Source of the DNA: JAGOBX01 sp036733285 | Lineage (GTDB): Bacteria > JAGOBX01 | Length of the DNA stretch: 16,657 nucleotides | NCBI GenBank assembly: GCA_036733285.1 | Contig: DAINAU010000094.1 | Coordinates: 1-16,657, forward strand | Direction: 5' to 3' | Part shown: positions 7,433-12,885 of the stretch, one piece after another | How positions within the stretch are numbered: position 1 is the first letter of the stretch | Layout of the letters: each line of letters opens with the position of its first letter | The notes under the pieces: model-generated | Told to the model about the DNA's origin: nothing | Database searches by the model: none | Seen by the model: only the letters and a program-made list of their open reading frames with translations | Program-made: the position numbers and the translations under genes

Positions 7433-7484
7433 ATTTTTCCCTTGCTTTTTTGCGCATATCCTTTTATAATATTTTTATTCGATT
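7433..7484 (+). promoter_or_regulatory. Promoter cassette, copy 2 (TTGCTT-17-TATAAT)
   Basis: TTGCTT 7442-7447, a 17-bp spacer and TATAAT 7465-7470, a near-identical copy of 6014-6065. The transcript would have an AT-rich leader of about 120 nt before the lipoprotein ATG at 7599. A weaker second candidate (TTGACT at 7534) lies inside that leader. Nothing else is seen in 7361-7598. Confidence 0.8.
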
Positions 7485-7598
7485 AAAAATATTAATTAAT
7501 TTTATCTTGATTTCGTTTTCGTTATTGATTTCTTGACTTATGAAGAAATTAAATTAGAAAATATTATTAAATAATTTTTTCGTTAGGAGGTTAGTTTT

Positions 7599-8117
7599 AT
7601 GAAAAAAAATTTTAGGATTGTTTGGCTTGGGGGAGCGGTGATTTTATTATTATTCTTTGCCGGTTGCGCAACTATAATAAACGGTAGAACTCAAAAAATT
7701 GCTTTTGGCTCGCAACCTTCCGGCGCGGACGTCAAAATTACGGATTTTGACAACAATACAATAATGACCGGCGTTACTCCATGCAAATTAAAATTACAAC
7801 GCGGGGACGGTTATTTTAAAAAAGGCAAATATAAAGTTATAATTGAAAAAGCCGGATATAAGCCTTTTGAAATTTCAATTACAGGACAAGCAAGCGGCTG
7901 GTATATCTTAGGAAATTTAAATATAGGCGGGTTTATTGGGTATTTAATTATTGACCCTGCTTCAGGCGGTATGTGGACATTAACGCCTGACGATGTTCAA
8001 GCGAATTTACAACAAAATATTTCATTTTTACAGAAATCAAAAAATGAAATTTCGATTGTATTAATCGAAGATGTTCCCGAACCTTTAAAAAAATATATGA
8101 CAAAAATTTCTAAATAG
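7599..8117 (+). CDS. PEGA-domain-like lipoprotein (probable moron/lysogenic-conversion gene)
   Basis: A 172-residue protein with a lipoprotein signal: basic MKKNFR, hydrophobic core to about residue 21, and lipobox F-A-G-C with Cys23 as the predicted acylation site. The mature part begins CATIINGRTQKIAFGSQPSG, then residues about 38-80 follow the PEGA pattern (S-x-P-x-G-A-x-V and T-P-x-K-L-x-L, ending in KYKVIIEKAGYKPFE). A Gly-rich hydrophobic stretch (GWYILGNLNIGGFIGYLIID) follows, and then a polar tail. PEGA modules are known from bacterial surface proteins and lipoproteins. It has a strong SD (AGGAGG, 7585-7590), its own promoter and its own terminator, typical of a moron cargo gene. Envelope modification or superinfection exclusion is inferred. 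Confidence 0.8.
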   Translation: MKKNFRIVWLGGAVILLLFFAGCATIINGRTQKIAFGSQPSGADVKITDFDNNTIMTGVTPCKLKLQRGDGYFKKGKYKVIIEKAGYKPFEISITGQASGWYILGNLNIGGFIGYLIIDPASGGMWTLTPDDVQANLQQNISFLQKSKNEISIVLIEDVPEPLKKYMTKISK

Positions 8118-8136
8118 TTTTTTTCAAATCAAAATA

Positions 8137-8179
8137 GCGGCGGCTTTATTATGTTTTTAAAGTTGCCGCTTGTCTTTTT
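8137..8179 (+). terminator. Rho-independent terminator after the lipoprotein gene
   Basis: Stem 8137-8147 (GCGGCGGCTTT) pairs with 8159-8169 (AAAGTTGCCGC), 11 bp including two G-U pairs, with an 11-nt loop, followed by TTGTCTTTTT. Confidence 0.8.
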
Positions 8180-8244
8180 CATACCAATATCCCCGAAATA
8201 ATATATTGTATTTCAAGGACTTCAAACATTTTTAAAAATTTTAC

Positions 8245-8273
8245 TTGAAATTACTTTCCGCTTGTGATATATT
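8245..8273 (+). promoter_or_regulatory. Sigma70-type promoter of the structured RNA locus
   Basis: TTGAAA 8245-8250, a 17-bp spacer, TATATT 8268-8273. The predicted start (about G8280) is the first base of the long closing helix of the RNA. The TGTGATATATT sequence at the -10 is shared with the promoter at 5791-5818. Confidence 0.75.
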
Positions 8274-8279
8274 TAAAAT

Positions 8280-8505
8280 GCAAAGATAAATAACTTAAAA
8301 AGCGTGCGCATTTATGCGAACCTGCTAAAGGGCGATAAGCCGCCTTTTTTGCATTAATAGGGAACCGGCTTTTTTTAAACTTGGTTCCCTCCTTCGACAG
8401 GATTCCTGCGGGGGCTGACAACAGTGCGAAAAGGCGGCGATCGTCTGAGTAGGTTTAACGCTTTTAAGTGTTATCTTTGCAACGCTGTTTCAGCCCCTTT
8501 TTTTT
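8280..8505 (+). ncRNA. Candidate structured RNA, about 225 nt, with pseudoknot and terminal U tract
   Basis: No ORF of note covers this segment, but pairing is extensive. P1: 8280-8289 with 8471-8480 (10/10), extended by 8293-8304 with 8459-8469 (one bulged A). P2: hairpin 8307-8310/8315-8318. P3: 8319-8326 with 8448-8455. P4: 8339-8353 with 8425-8438, about 14 bp. P5: 8359-8366 with 8383-8390 (8/8). P6: 8398-8401/8405-8408. Unpaired GGGGCTGACAACAG (8411-8424), inside the P4 loop, matches CTGTTTCAGCCCC (8485-8497) outside P1, giving a 13-bp pseudoknot immediately followed by U8. It is preceded at the right distance by a promoter. It does not match tmRNA, SRP, RNase P or standard 6S architecture as I know them. 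Function unknown. Confidence 0.7.
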
Positions 8506-8562
8506 GCTGAAACAATCAAACTGTTATTTGAAAAATAGAGATATTTCGGAGGCGGTTCCAAC

Positions 8563-9117
8563 TTGCAAAGAGGAAGAGCTTCCGCTGAACTGGCGTCGCA
8601 GGTATCAAGCGATGTGTCGGTTTTATTTTTTTCAAGTTTAACCGAGTTGTTTTTTACCTGTTACGCCCTTTTACGCGGATACTGGGTTTCTTATTTTTTA
8701 CCGGTATTATCAATGCCGGTTATCATATTCTTATCTATTCTTACCGGAAAAAAAATTTCCGGTTTAATTATAAATCAAAATTCAATCCGGCTGTCGCGCG
8801 GTCTAATCCGCTTTTGCGGAGATATCCCAGTATCCTGCCGCGCTTCAGCTCTTACCGTCGATGAATCGACATCAGCCGATGTATCGGCATCATTATTTCC
8901 AAACTTCGCAAGTAAGATTTCATTAGTCGATGAATCGACATCATATCTAAATAACTTCGCAAGTAAGATTTTATCATATACTAAATTTATCTCCAAAGCG
9001 TTACACGCTCTTTTCGGCCGGCGCGTCAGCATCCCTGTTTCGGCGGGATTCCTGACGTTGCCGGCTTTTTTATTTTGCCGCAGAGCCGCAGAGCCGCGGA
9101 GATATAGGAGCCAATGA
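8563..9117 (+). CDS. Doubtful ORF over a hairpin-rich region (possible membrane protein)
   Basis: A 184-codon frame with a TTG start and a good SD (CGGAGGCGG, 8547-8555). Residues about 20-65 are hydrophobic (LFFSSLTELFFTCYALL and FLPVLSMPVIIFLSILTG), which could be membrane helices. Against it: from codon 98 onward the sequence is tandem palindromes, a strong terminator hairpin (9017-9071) and a CGCAGAG-type repeat, giving an unnatural C-terminus (FCRRAAEPRRYRSQ). The opposite strand is also open over 8775-9032. It may be a small membrane-protein gene invaded by repeats, or a chance frame through a non-coding RNA. I cannot decide; the dense secondary structure favours RNA for the 3' half. 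Confidence 0.3.
   Translation: MQRGRASAELASQVSSDVSVLFFSSLTELFFTCYALLRGYWVSYFLPVLSMPVIIFLSILTGKKISGLIINQNSIRLSRGLIRFCGDIPVSCRASALTVDESTSADVSASLFPNFASKISLVDESTSYLNNFASKILSYTKFISKALHALFGRRVSIPVSAGFLTLPAFLFCRRAAEPRRYRSQ
8857..8976. repeat. 51-bp tandem palindromic repeat, 2.35 copies
   Basis: Full units at 8875-8925 and 8926-8976, and an 18-bp partial copy at 8857-8874. Each unit is an 18-bp palindromic box (GTCGATGAATCGACATCA or GCCGATGTATCGGCATCA), a 9-bp variable spacer, a second box AACTTCGCAAGTAAGATTT containing ACTT-CGC-AAGT, and 5 bp. The T-to-C change on one stem side is matched by A-to-G on the other, so the hairpin is conserved rather than the sequence. 51 bp keeps reading frame on both strands. 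Confidence 0.85.
9017..9071 (+). terminator. Strong bipartite Rho-independent terminator
   Basis: GCCGGC (9017-9022) pairs with 9060-9065, GTCAG (9025-9029) with 9052-9056, ATCCC (9031-9035) with GGGAT (9045-9049); T6 follows at 9066-9071. It lies within the last codons of the doubtful frame 8563-9117. Confidence 0.85.
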
Positions 9118-9345
9118 AATGAATGATAAAATCAGAAATTTTTTAGCTGACGATACTTATATGCTTTATTTTTTATTAGTTATCGGTATATGCGGAGTTA
9201 TATTTTATGATAATAAAATTTGTAATTGGTCAATTGGAATTTTTCTTTATAGTTATTCAGCTTTTTTATTGGGAACTATAAGCCGATTAAATTCGGATAA
9301 AAAAAAAATTAACTCTGTGGACTCTGCGTCTCCGCGGCAAAAATA
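9071..9345. repeat. Inverted CGCAGAG-type repeat arms around a small gene
   Basis: Left arm 9071-9101 (TATTTTGCCGCAGAGCCGCA, then GAGCCGCGGAG) and right arm 9313-9345 (CTCTGTGGACTCTGCGTCTC, then CGCGGCAAAAATA) are imperfect inverted copies of the same G+C-rich, heptad-like motif. They supply the end of frame 8563-9117 and the last codons of gene 9119-9346. The layout resembles a MITE or REP-type intergenic element. Confidence 0.6.
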
Positions 9346-9346
9346 A
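9119..9346 (+). CDS. Small membrane protein (two TM helices) with repeat-derived C-terminus
   Basis: A 75-residue protein with SD AGGAG (9106-9110). Two hydrophobic helices lie at about residues 16-29 and 38-56 (YMLYFLLVIGICGVIFY and WSIGIFLYSYSAFLLGTI). The C-terminal residues NSVDSASPRQK are encoded by the right arm of the CGCAGAG-type repeat, so the natural end may have been altered by a repeat insertion. No family recognised. It leads a run of small genes that share ribosome-site sequences. Confidence 0.65.
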   Translation: MNDKIRNFLADDTYMLYFLLVIGICGVIFYDNKICNWSIGIFLYSYSAFLLGTISRLNSDKKKINSVDSASPRQK

Positions 9347-9352
9347 TATAAA

Positions 9353-9370
9353 GGAGAGTGAAACGAAATG
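9353..9370 (+). promoter_or_regulatory. Shared translation-initiation box, copy 1
   Basis: GGAGAGTGAAACGAAATG, ending in the start codon of gene 9368. The same 18 bases occur at 9784-9801 and 10146-10163. Confidence 0.85.
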
Positions 9371-9754
9371 ACAGAAAATTACGGCGAAAAAATTTTGCGC
9401 GATGATATAAAATATAATTTTCGTCAAAGAGGTTATGTTTACATCATTAAACAATTTGTTAAAAAATACGGAGACAAATCCGCAAAAGAAATAATAGATA
9501 TGTTGGCAAAAGAAAGACGGAAAGACAGAAAGGACATTCGCGCTAAAGAAATTATCAAGATAAAAAATATTGTTAAACAATTCAAAGACAAATCTAATGA
9601 AGAAATTGAAAATATATTTATAGATAATCAAATGAAAGGTCTTGAGGACTTTATAAAATTTGACGACCAAGAGAGAGAAAGAAGACCAAGAAGATCAAGA
9701 AGATATAAATCTCGGTTGGAAAGGAGGATTAAGGGAAAGCAAAAAACGATTTGA
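9368..9754 (+). CDS. Small, highly charged helical protein with Arg-rich tail
   Basis: A 128-residue protein, almost entirely helical and charged (Lys, Arg, Glu, Asp). Residues 16-45 (FRQRGYVYIIKQFVKKYGDK, then SAKEIIDMLAKE) and 58-80 (EIIKIKNIVKQFKDKSNEEI) form a weak internal repeat of the pattern I-[VI]-K-Q-F-[VK]-[KD]-K followed by [AN]-[KE]-E-I. The C-terminus is an Arg-rich patch (RERRPRRSRRYKSRLERR) expected to bind nucleic acid. No family recognised. Translation starts from the shared initiation box. DNA or RNA binding is inferred from charge only. Confidence 0.7.
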   Translation: MTENYGEKILRDDIKYNFRQRGYVYIIKQFVKKYGDKSAKEIIDMLAKERRKDRKDIRAKEIIKIKNIVKQFKDKSNEEIENIFIDNQMKGLEDFIKFDDQERERRPRRSRRYKSRLERRIKGKQKTI

Positions 9755-9783
9755 TTTAAAACCGCGCTGAAAAGATATTTAAA

Positions 9784-9801
9784 GGAGAGTGAAACGAAAT
9801 G
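9784..9801 (+). promoter_or_regulatory. Shared translation-initiation box, copy 2
   Basis: GGAGAGTGAAACGAAATG in front of gene 9799; with copy 1 it also shares the upstream bases TAAA or AAAA. Confidence 0.85.
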
Positions 9802-10164
9802 AAAAAGATTAAAAATTTTATAGCTTACAGTCCGCATTTTTATTTGATTTACATATTTATATTTTTCGCGGCGGCTTTGGTTTTCGGGATAAGCGAAAAC
9901 CTGAACGCATTATTTTTAATATTATGCGTTTGTATGACACTGCTTATTATTTCCGATTCCGTGAAATTCATTAAAGTATATAAATTAAAAAAACGGTTGA
10001 ATATGTATCTGGAAGAAGCAGGTTATTATTTACATTCAAACTGCGTTTTACGCAGAAAATTAAATTCAGCAAAAAACAAAATAAAATATTATGAAAGCAA
10101 ACTGCCTTCTGATTTTTTTTCCTCCGCTTCAAATAAAATTTCGCGGGAGAGTGAAACGAAATGA
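9799..10164 (+). CDS. Two-helix membrane protein with cytoplasmic coiled region
   Basis: A 121-residue protein with hydrophobic helices at about residues 12-30 (YLIYIFIFFAAALVFGI) and 33-52 (LNALFLILCVCMTLLIISDS). A basic helical stretch (KLKKRLNMYLEEAGYYLHSN and RRKLNSAKNKIKYYESKL) follows. Its last codons lie within the third initiation box and its stop overlaps the next ATG as ATGA. No family recognised; membrane attachment of a partner through the coiled region is possible. Confidence 0.7.
   Translation: MKKIKNFIAYSPHFYLIYIFIFFAAALVFGISENLNALFLILCVCMTLLIISDSVKFIKVYKLKKRLNMYLEEAGYYLHSNCVLRRKLNSAKNKIKYYESKLPSDFFSSASNKISRESETK
10146..10163 (+). promoter_or_regulatory. Shared translation-initiation box, copy 3 (inside upstream coding sequence)
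   Basis: GGAGAGTGAAACGAAATG for gene 10161. Here the box also encodes the last residues (ESETK) of gene 9799, so its conservation is not explained by intergenic duplication alone. Copies 1 and 3 share a further nine bases downstream (ACAGAAAAT). Confidence 0.85.
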
Positions 10165-10622
10165 CAGAAAATATTGAAGAAAAAAAAGACGTTCTTGAAA
10201 TGCCGGAAGTATTCAACGAAAAATATATTGACCAGACTTGTAAAAATCCCGATTGTTTAAAAACGCGCGGATATGATAAGAACTGGAAAGTTTGGGTGAA
10301 GGGTTATTGTTCAACGTGTTATCAGCGATTGAAAAGAGTAAAACAGCCGCCTCGATTAGCGAATGAAAATAAAATCAAACCGGAGCCGGAAAAGAAAATC
10401 AGAAAAAGAAGAGGAACGAAATTTAAAAAATTGCAGTTTAACGCAAACGCTGAAGAAAATATATTCGAGCCGATAGCGTCCTGTCTTGAGACGCTCGGGA
10501 AAGCGATTGTCGAAATAAATAAAACAGTAATTAAAAATAAGGGAATGGAAAGCGCCGAACGATTGAAATTATACAACCGTATAAAATCAGTCGAAGCTTT
10601 TGTTTCCGATTCAACAATGTAA
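10161..10622 (+). CDS. Zinc-finger protein (Cys4), phage DNA-binding type
   Basis: A 153-residue protein. Residues about 28-54 hold a Cys4 finger: C-x4-C (CKNPDC) and, after a short basic/aromatic segment, C-x2-C (GYCSTCYQR). The G-[YL]-C-x-x-[CH]-Y-x-R block is common in phage and homing-endonuclease-associated zinc fingers, but no HNH residues are seen. A basic region follows (KPEPEKKIRKRRGTKFKK), then a helical C-terminus. A DNA-binding regulator or replication accessory protein is likely. It overlaps the upstream gene by 4 bp and is followed by a terminator-like hairpin. Confidence 0.7.
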   Translation: MTENIEEKKDVLEMPEVFNEKYIDQTCKNPDCLKTRGYDKNWKVWVKGYCSTCYQRLKRVKQPPRLANENKIKPEPEKKIRKRRGTKFKKLQFNANAEENIFEPIASCLETLGKAIVEINKTVIKNKGMESAERLKLYNRIKSVEAFVSDSTM

Positions 10623-10633
10623 TTTTTTTTTAA

Positions 10634-10683
10634 AGGAAATTGAAAACGCCGGAACAAAAAAGTTTTCAATTCCTAATTTTTAT
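10634..10683 (+). terminator. Hairpin before parB: terminator or operator
   Basis: AGGAAATTGAAAAC (10634-10647) pairs with GTTTTCAATTCCT (10662-10674), 13 bp with one bulged A and a 14-nt loop, followed by AATTTTTAT. The stem is A/T-rich, so termination may be weak; an inverted repeat just before a parB-like gene could instead be a ParB or repressor site. Confidence 0.5.
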
Positions 10684-10701
10684 AAAAGGAGCGTGTTTAT
10701 T

Positions 10702-12333
10702 ATGATCACAACTATTTCTTTAAAACTTATCCATCCGGACGGAAACATCCGCCAGACCGACATCGAGAGCGCCGAATTTCAAGAACTGAAAACCAACATC
10801 ATGGAAATCGGATTGCTGAATCCTTTGACTGTCCGGGAAATTTCTAAAAACAAGTATGAACTTATATCCGGATATAGACGGTATTACGCGTTGAGAGAGC
10901 TTGACGAAAAAGCGGTAGTTCCGGTCAATGTTCTTGAATACGAAAAGGACGACGTAAAATTTGAAGTAGCGAGATGTTCGGAAAATATTCACAGAAAAGA
11001 TTTGACAGCGATAGAAGAAGCGGAAATGTTTAATCGTATGTCAAAGATAATGACGGTTGACGAAATGATAACTCTAACCGGCAAAAGCAAAGCGTATATC
11101 AGGGAACGCGTAAAAATTATTGAACTTCCTGAACAAATTTTAGAAATGATTAGAAACAATAAAATGTCATTACCGGCGGCTGGACAGCTTACGCGGGTAT
11201 CGTCGAATATATTAAATACTTTACTGGAAAATGAAATTTTTGAAAGCGCCGAATACAGTTTTTTGGAAATCAAAGAAATGATTGAACGAAACACGTATTT
11301 ATTGAAGAACGCGCAATTTGACAAAACCGAATGCGCAACCTGCGATTATAACACGGCGGCGCAGATTCCGCTTTTTGACAATATGCAGACAGACGAAGAA
11401 CGCTGCCAAAATCCGGTATGTTTCCTAAAAAAAATAAAAGAATATCAAAACTTAAGACTTAAAGGACTTGAAGAAAAAGGTTATGAAATTTTATCCGGAA
11501 CAAATACGCGCGGGATGATATTTCTCGGACACATCAACGATAACATACCTAAAAAATGCAATAAACGGGCTGCGCGTTTAGACGAAATGGGCAATATTCA
11601 AATATTTTGTTATGACCCTGAAAACTGCGCGTATCATAAAAAAGATTATGCGAAAAGCGGAACTGCGCATAATGAAATAATGAGCGGAGAGGAACAAAAA
11701 CCCAAACTTCCGAAATCCAATAAATTTACTGAATGGCGGGACAAATTCGTAAAGAATATAGTTTCGAGTTATTTTACATCGTCAAACGTTCAGTATTTTT
11801 CGGAACCGCTCGCCTTAACAATGTCCATTAAAACCGAAAACACTTCATACGACTTTGAGCGGATTTTAAAAGAAATCGAAATTGAAACAACGGTTGATAA
11901 AAACACGAACGAAGAAAAATCTTTAACTTTATTCGATGTTTACTGCAAGATAGCGAAAATCAAAAAAGACGAATTCAGTTGTTACCGCGATTTAACTTTC
12001 AACAGCATTTTAAATTTTGTCGAGAAACTCGAACCTCTGCGTTATGAAATGCTGACAAAGAAAATCATTGAAAATTTTATTGACAGACGATGCAGCTGCG
12101 AAGAAGCGGTCAAACTTTGCAAGACAAAAAAAATCAATATCGCGGAACATAATCCTGTATGCGAAGAATCGCTCGATTGCTTATCTAAAGAGCAAATCGA
12201 AGAAATCGCAGTAGAATGCGGATTAAAAAAATTTAACGCATATAACAAAACCGGAGTTATAAAAAAACTTATTGAATCCGGCAAAGCTGAAAATCAAATG
12301 CCGAAACTTTATAAAGAATTATTCGGCCTGTGA
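10702..12333 (+). CDS. ParB/Spo0J-family protein with Cys-rich middle and SAP-like end
   Basis: A 543-residue protein. The ATG at 10702 is chosen over an in-frame TTG at 10600 because it has an SD (AAAGGAG) and the extra codons would run through a hairpin. The N-terminal ParB domain shows G37-LLNPLTVR, S56-GYRRYYALREL (the CTP-binding 'GERR' box, here GYRR) and E94-NIHRKDLTAIEEAEMF, then a helix-turn-helix (about 115-140, ending SKAYIRERVKII). Residues 211-240 carry C-x2-C and C-x4-C (ECATCDYN; CQNPVCFLK) seen in plasmid/phage ParB relatives. Residues about 510-540 (LSKEQIEEIAVECGL, VIKKLIESGK) resemble a SAP-type DNA-binding motif. ParB proteins bind parS and support partition or regulate genes. 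No ParA is in the window. Confidence 0.85.
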   Translation: MITTISLKLIHPDGNIRQTDIESAEFQELKTNIMEIGLLNPLTVREISKNKYELISGYRRYYALRELDEKAVVPVNVLEYEKDDVKFEVARCSENIHRKDLTAIEEAEMFNRMSKIMTVDEMITLTGKSKAYIRERVKIIELPEQILEMIRNNKMSLPAAGQLTRVSSNILNTLLENEIFESAEYSFLEIKEMIERNTYLLKNAQFDKTECATCDYNTAAQIPLFDNMQTDEERCQNPVCFLKKIKEYQNLRLKGLEEKGYEILSGTNTRGMIFLGHINDNIPKKCNKRAARLDEMGNIQIFCYDPENCAYHKKDYAKSGTAHNEIMSGEEQKPKLPKSNKFTEWRDKFVKNIVSSYFTSSNVQYFSEPLALTMSIKTENTSYDFERILKEIEIETTVDKNTNEEKSLTLFDVYCKIAKIKKDEFSCYRDLTFNSILNFVEKLEPLRYEMLTKKIIENFIDRRCSCEEAVKLCKTKKINIAEHNPVCEESLDCLSKEQIEEIAVECGLKKFNAYNKTGVIKKLIESGKAENQMPKLYKELFGL

Positions 12334-12358
12334 ATAGGATTAAGCGGGAGGTAAAACA

Positions 12359-12535
12359 TTGAGCTGGTATAGAGGCAGGTTTATTCCTGATACAAAACAA
12401 CAGTTAATCGAGTTCATACAAAAAAGTTATCCTAACGGAAGCAAGTCGAAATTAAGAAGTTATAAAACAGCGCGGCTCCGCGCGATATGTATATCGATCT
12501 GGAACCGCGCATTAAACAAGGAGGCGGTAGCGTGA
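12359..12535 (+). CDS. Small basic protein with TTG start
   Basis: A 58-residue protein. The TTG at 12359 has a good SD (GGGAGGT, 12346-12352), 6 bp spacing, and the stop overlaps the next GTG as GTGA. The sequence LSWYRGRFIPDTKQQLIEFI followed by YPNGSKSKLRSYKTARLRAI resembles small phage/plasmid proteins with a W-Y-R-G-R start and a skL..-k...L.aI core, but I cannot name a family. It is basic and probably helical, a plausible DNA-binding accessory. It is the second gene of the parB operon. Confidence 0.7.
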   Translation: MSWYRGRFIPDTKQQLIEFIQKSYPNGSKSKLRSYKTARLRAICISIWNRALNKEAVA

Positions 12536-12885
12536 TAGATTTTTCATTTATACATTCGATTCTATTTGACGATATGTCGCAGCTTATAATCGCTCACGGC
12601 AGAATTATTCAGGCGTATTCAAAATTTATTGAAATCAGCAAAGAAGGGACTTTTGAAAATGAAACTTGCGCGGTTGTTACATTCAACAACGGCGTAGCCG
12701 TAATGAAACTCAAACAACAAAAAATAATACAGGTTATAAGCGGCGACTACAATATATTTTATTCCGCGGTTTTGTTTTGTTTCGATATAATCCGCGAAAT
12801 GAATTCAGTTGACTCGTTCAATAAAAACAAAATCGAATTTCTAAAAAAAAGTATGGAGGCAAAAAAAAATGGAAGCAATGACTAA
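12532..12885 (+). CDS. Hypothetical protein, parB operon
   Basis: The GTG at 12532 is preferred to the in-frame ATG at 12487 because a strong SD (AAGGAGGCGG, 12518-12527) sits 4 bp upstream and the earlier start would lie deep inside the small gene. This gives 117 residues, overlapping the upstream stop as GTGA and the next gene by 17 bp. The protein is mixed alpha/beta (FENETCAVVTFNNGVAVMKL) with a Lys-rich end. No family recognised. Confidence 0.7.
   Translation: MIDFSFIHSILFDDMSQLIIAHGRIIQAYSKFIEISKEGTFENETCAVVTFNNGVAVMKLKQQKIIQVISGDYNIFYSAVLFCFDIIREMNSVDSFNKNKIEFLKKSMEAKKNGSND

Larger units (their letters stand above)
8700..9071 (+). ncRNA. Hairpin-dense segment ending in a strong terminator; candidate RNA 3' domain
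   Basis: About ten local hairpins in 370 nt. 8700-8708/8712-8720 (one G-U). 8743-8750/8756-8763. A three-way junction closed by 8790-8793/8846-8849 and 8796-8801/8838-8843 that contains CCGC-TTTT-GCGG (8808-8819) and 8821-8824/8831-8834. Then the palindromes at 8857, 8875, 8903, 8926 and 8954, AGCG/CGCT at 8997-9009, and the terminator at 9017-9071. Together with 8280-8505 this could be one large RNA of about 790 nt, although the U8 at 8498 argues for two units. Confidence 0.4.

Noticed and set aside
8391..8424. tmRNA-like wording (TTCGACAGGATT, GGGGCTGA)
   Set aside because: No acceptor stem with CCA, no T-loop, no tag reading frame with stops; the GGGGCTGA pairs with a terminator strand instead.
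8280..8480. Retron msr/msd (long closing inverted repeat)
   Set aside because: No reverse transcriptase gene anywhere in the window, and the branched structure lacks the long single msd hairpin.
8857..8976. CRISPR array
   Set aside because: Only 2.35 units, 9-bp and 5-bp spacers, no cas genes; a palindromic tandem repeat fits better.
8775..9032. Minus-strand ORF of 85 codons
   Set aside because: Covers palindromes and structured sequence, no ribosome site seen; openness on both strands follows from the in-frame palindromes.
10634..10674. parS site
   Set aside because: The inverted repeat is AT-rich with a 14-nt loop and does not match a known parS consensus; kept as a terminator/operator candidate only.
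10600..10701. Upstream extension of parB to a TTG at 10600
   Set aside because: Runs through the previous gene's end and a hairpin; the ATG at 10702 has a good SD.
12487..12531. Upstream ATG start for the gene beginning at 12532
   Set aside because: No SD at 12487, while GTG 12532 has AAGGAGGCGG and a GTGA overlap.
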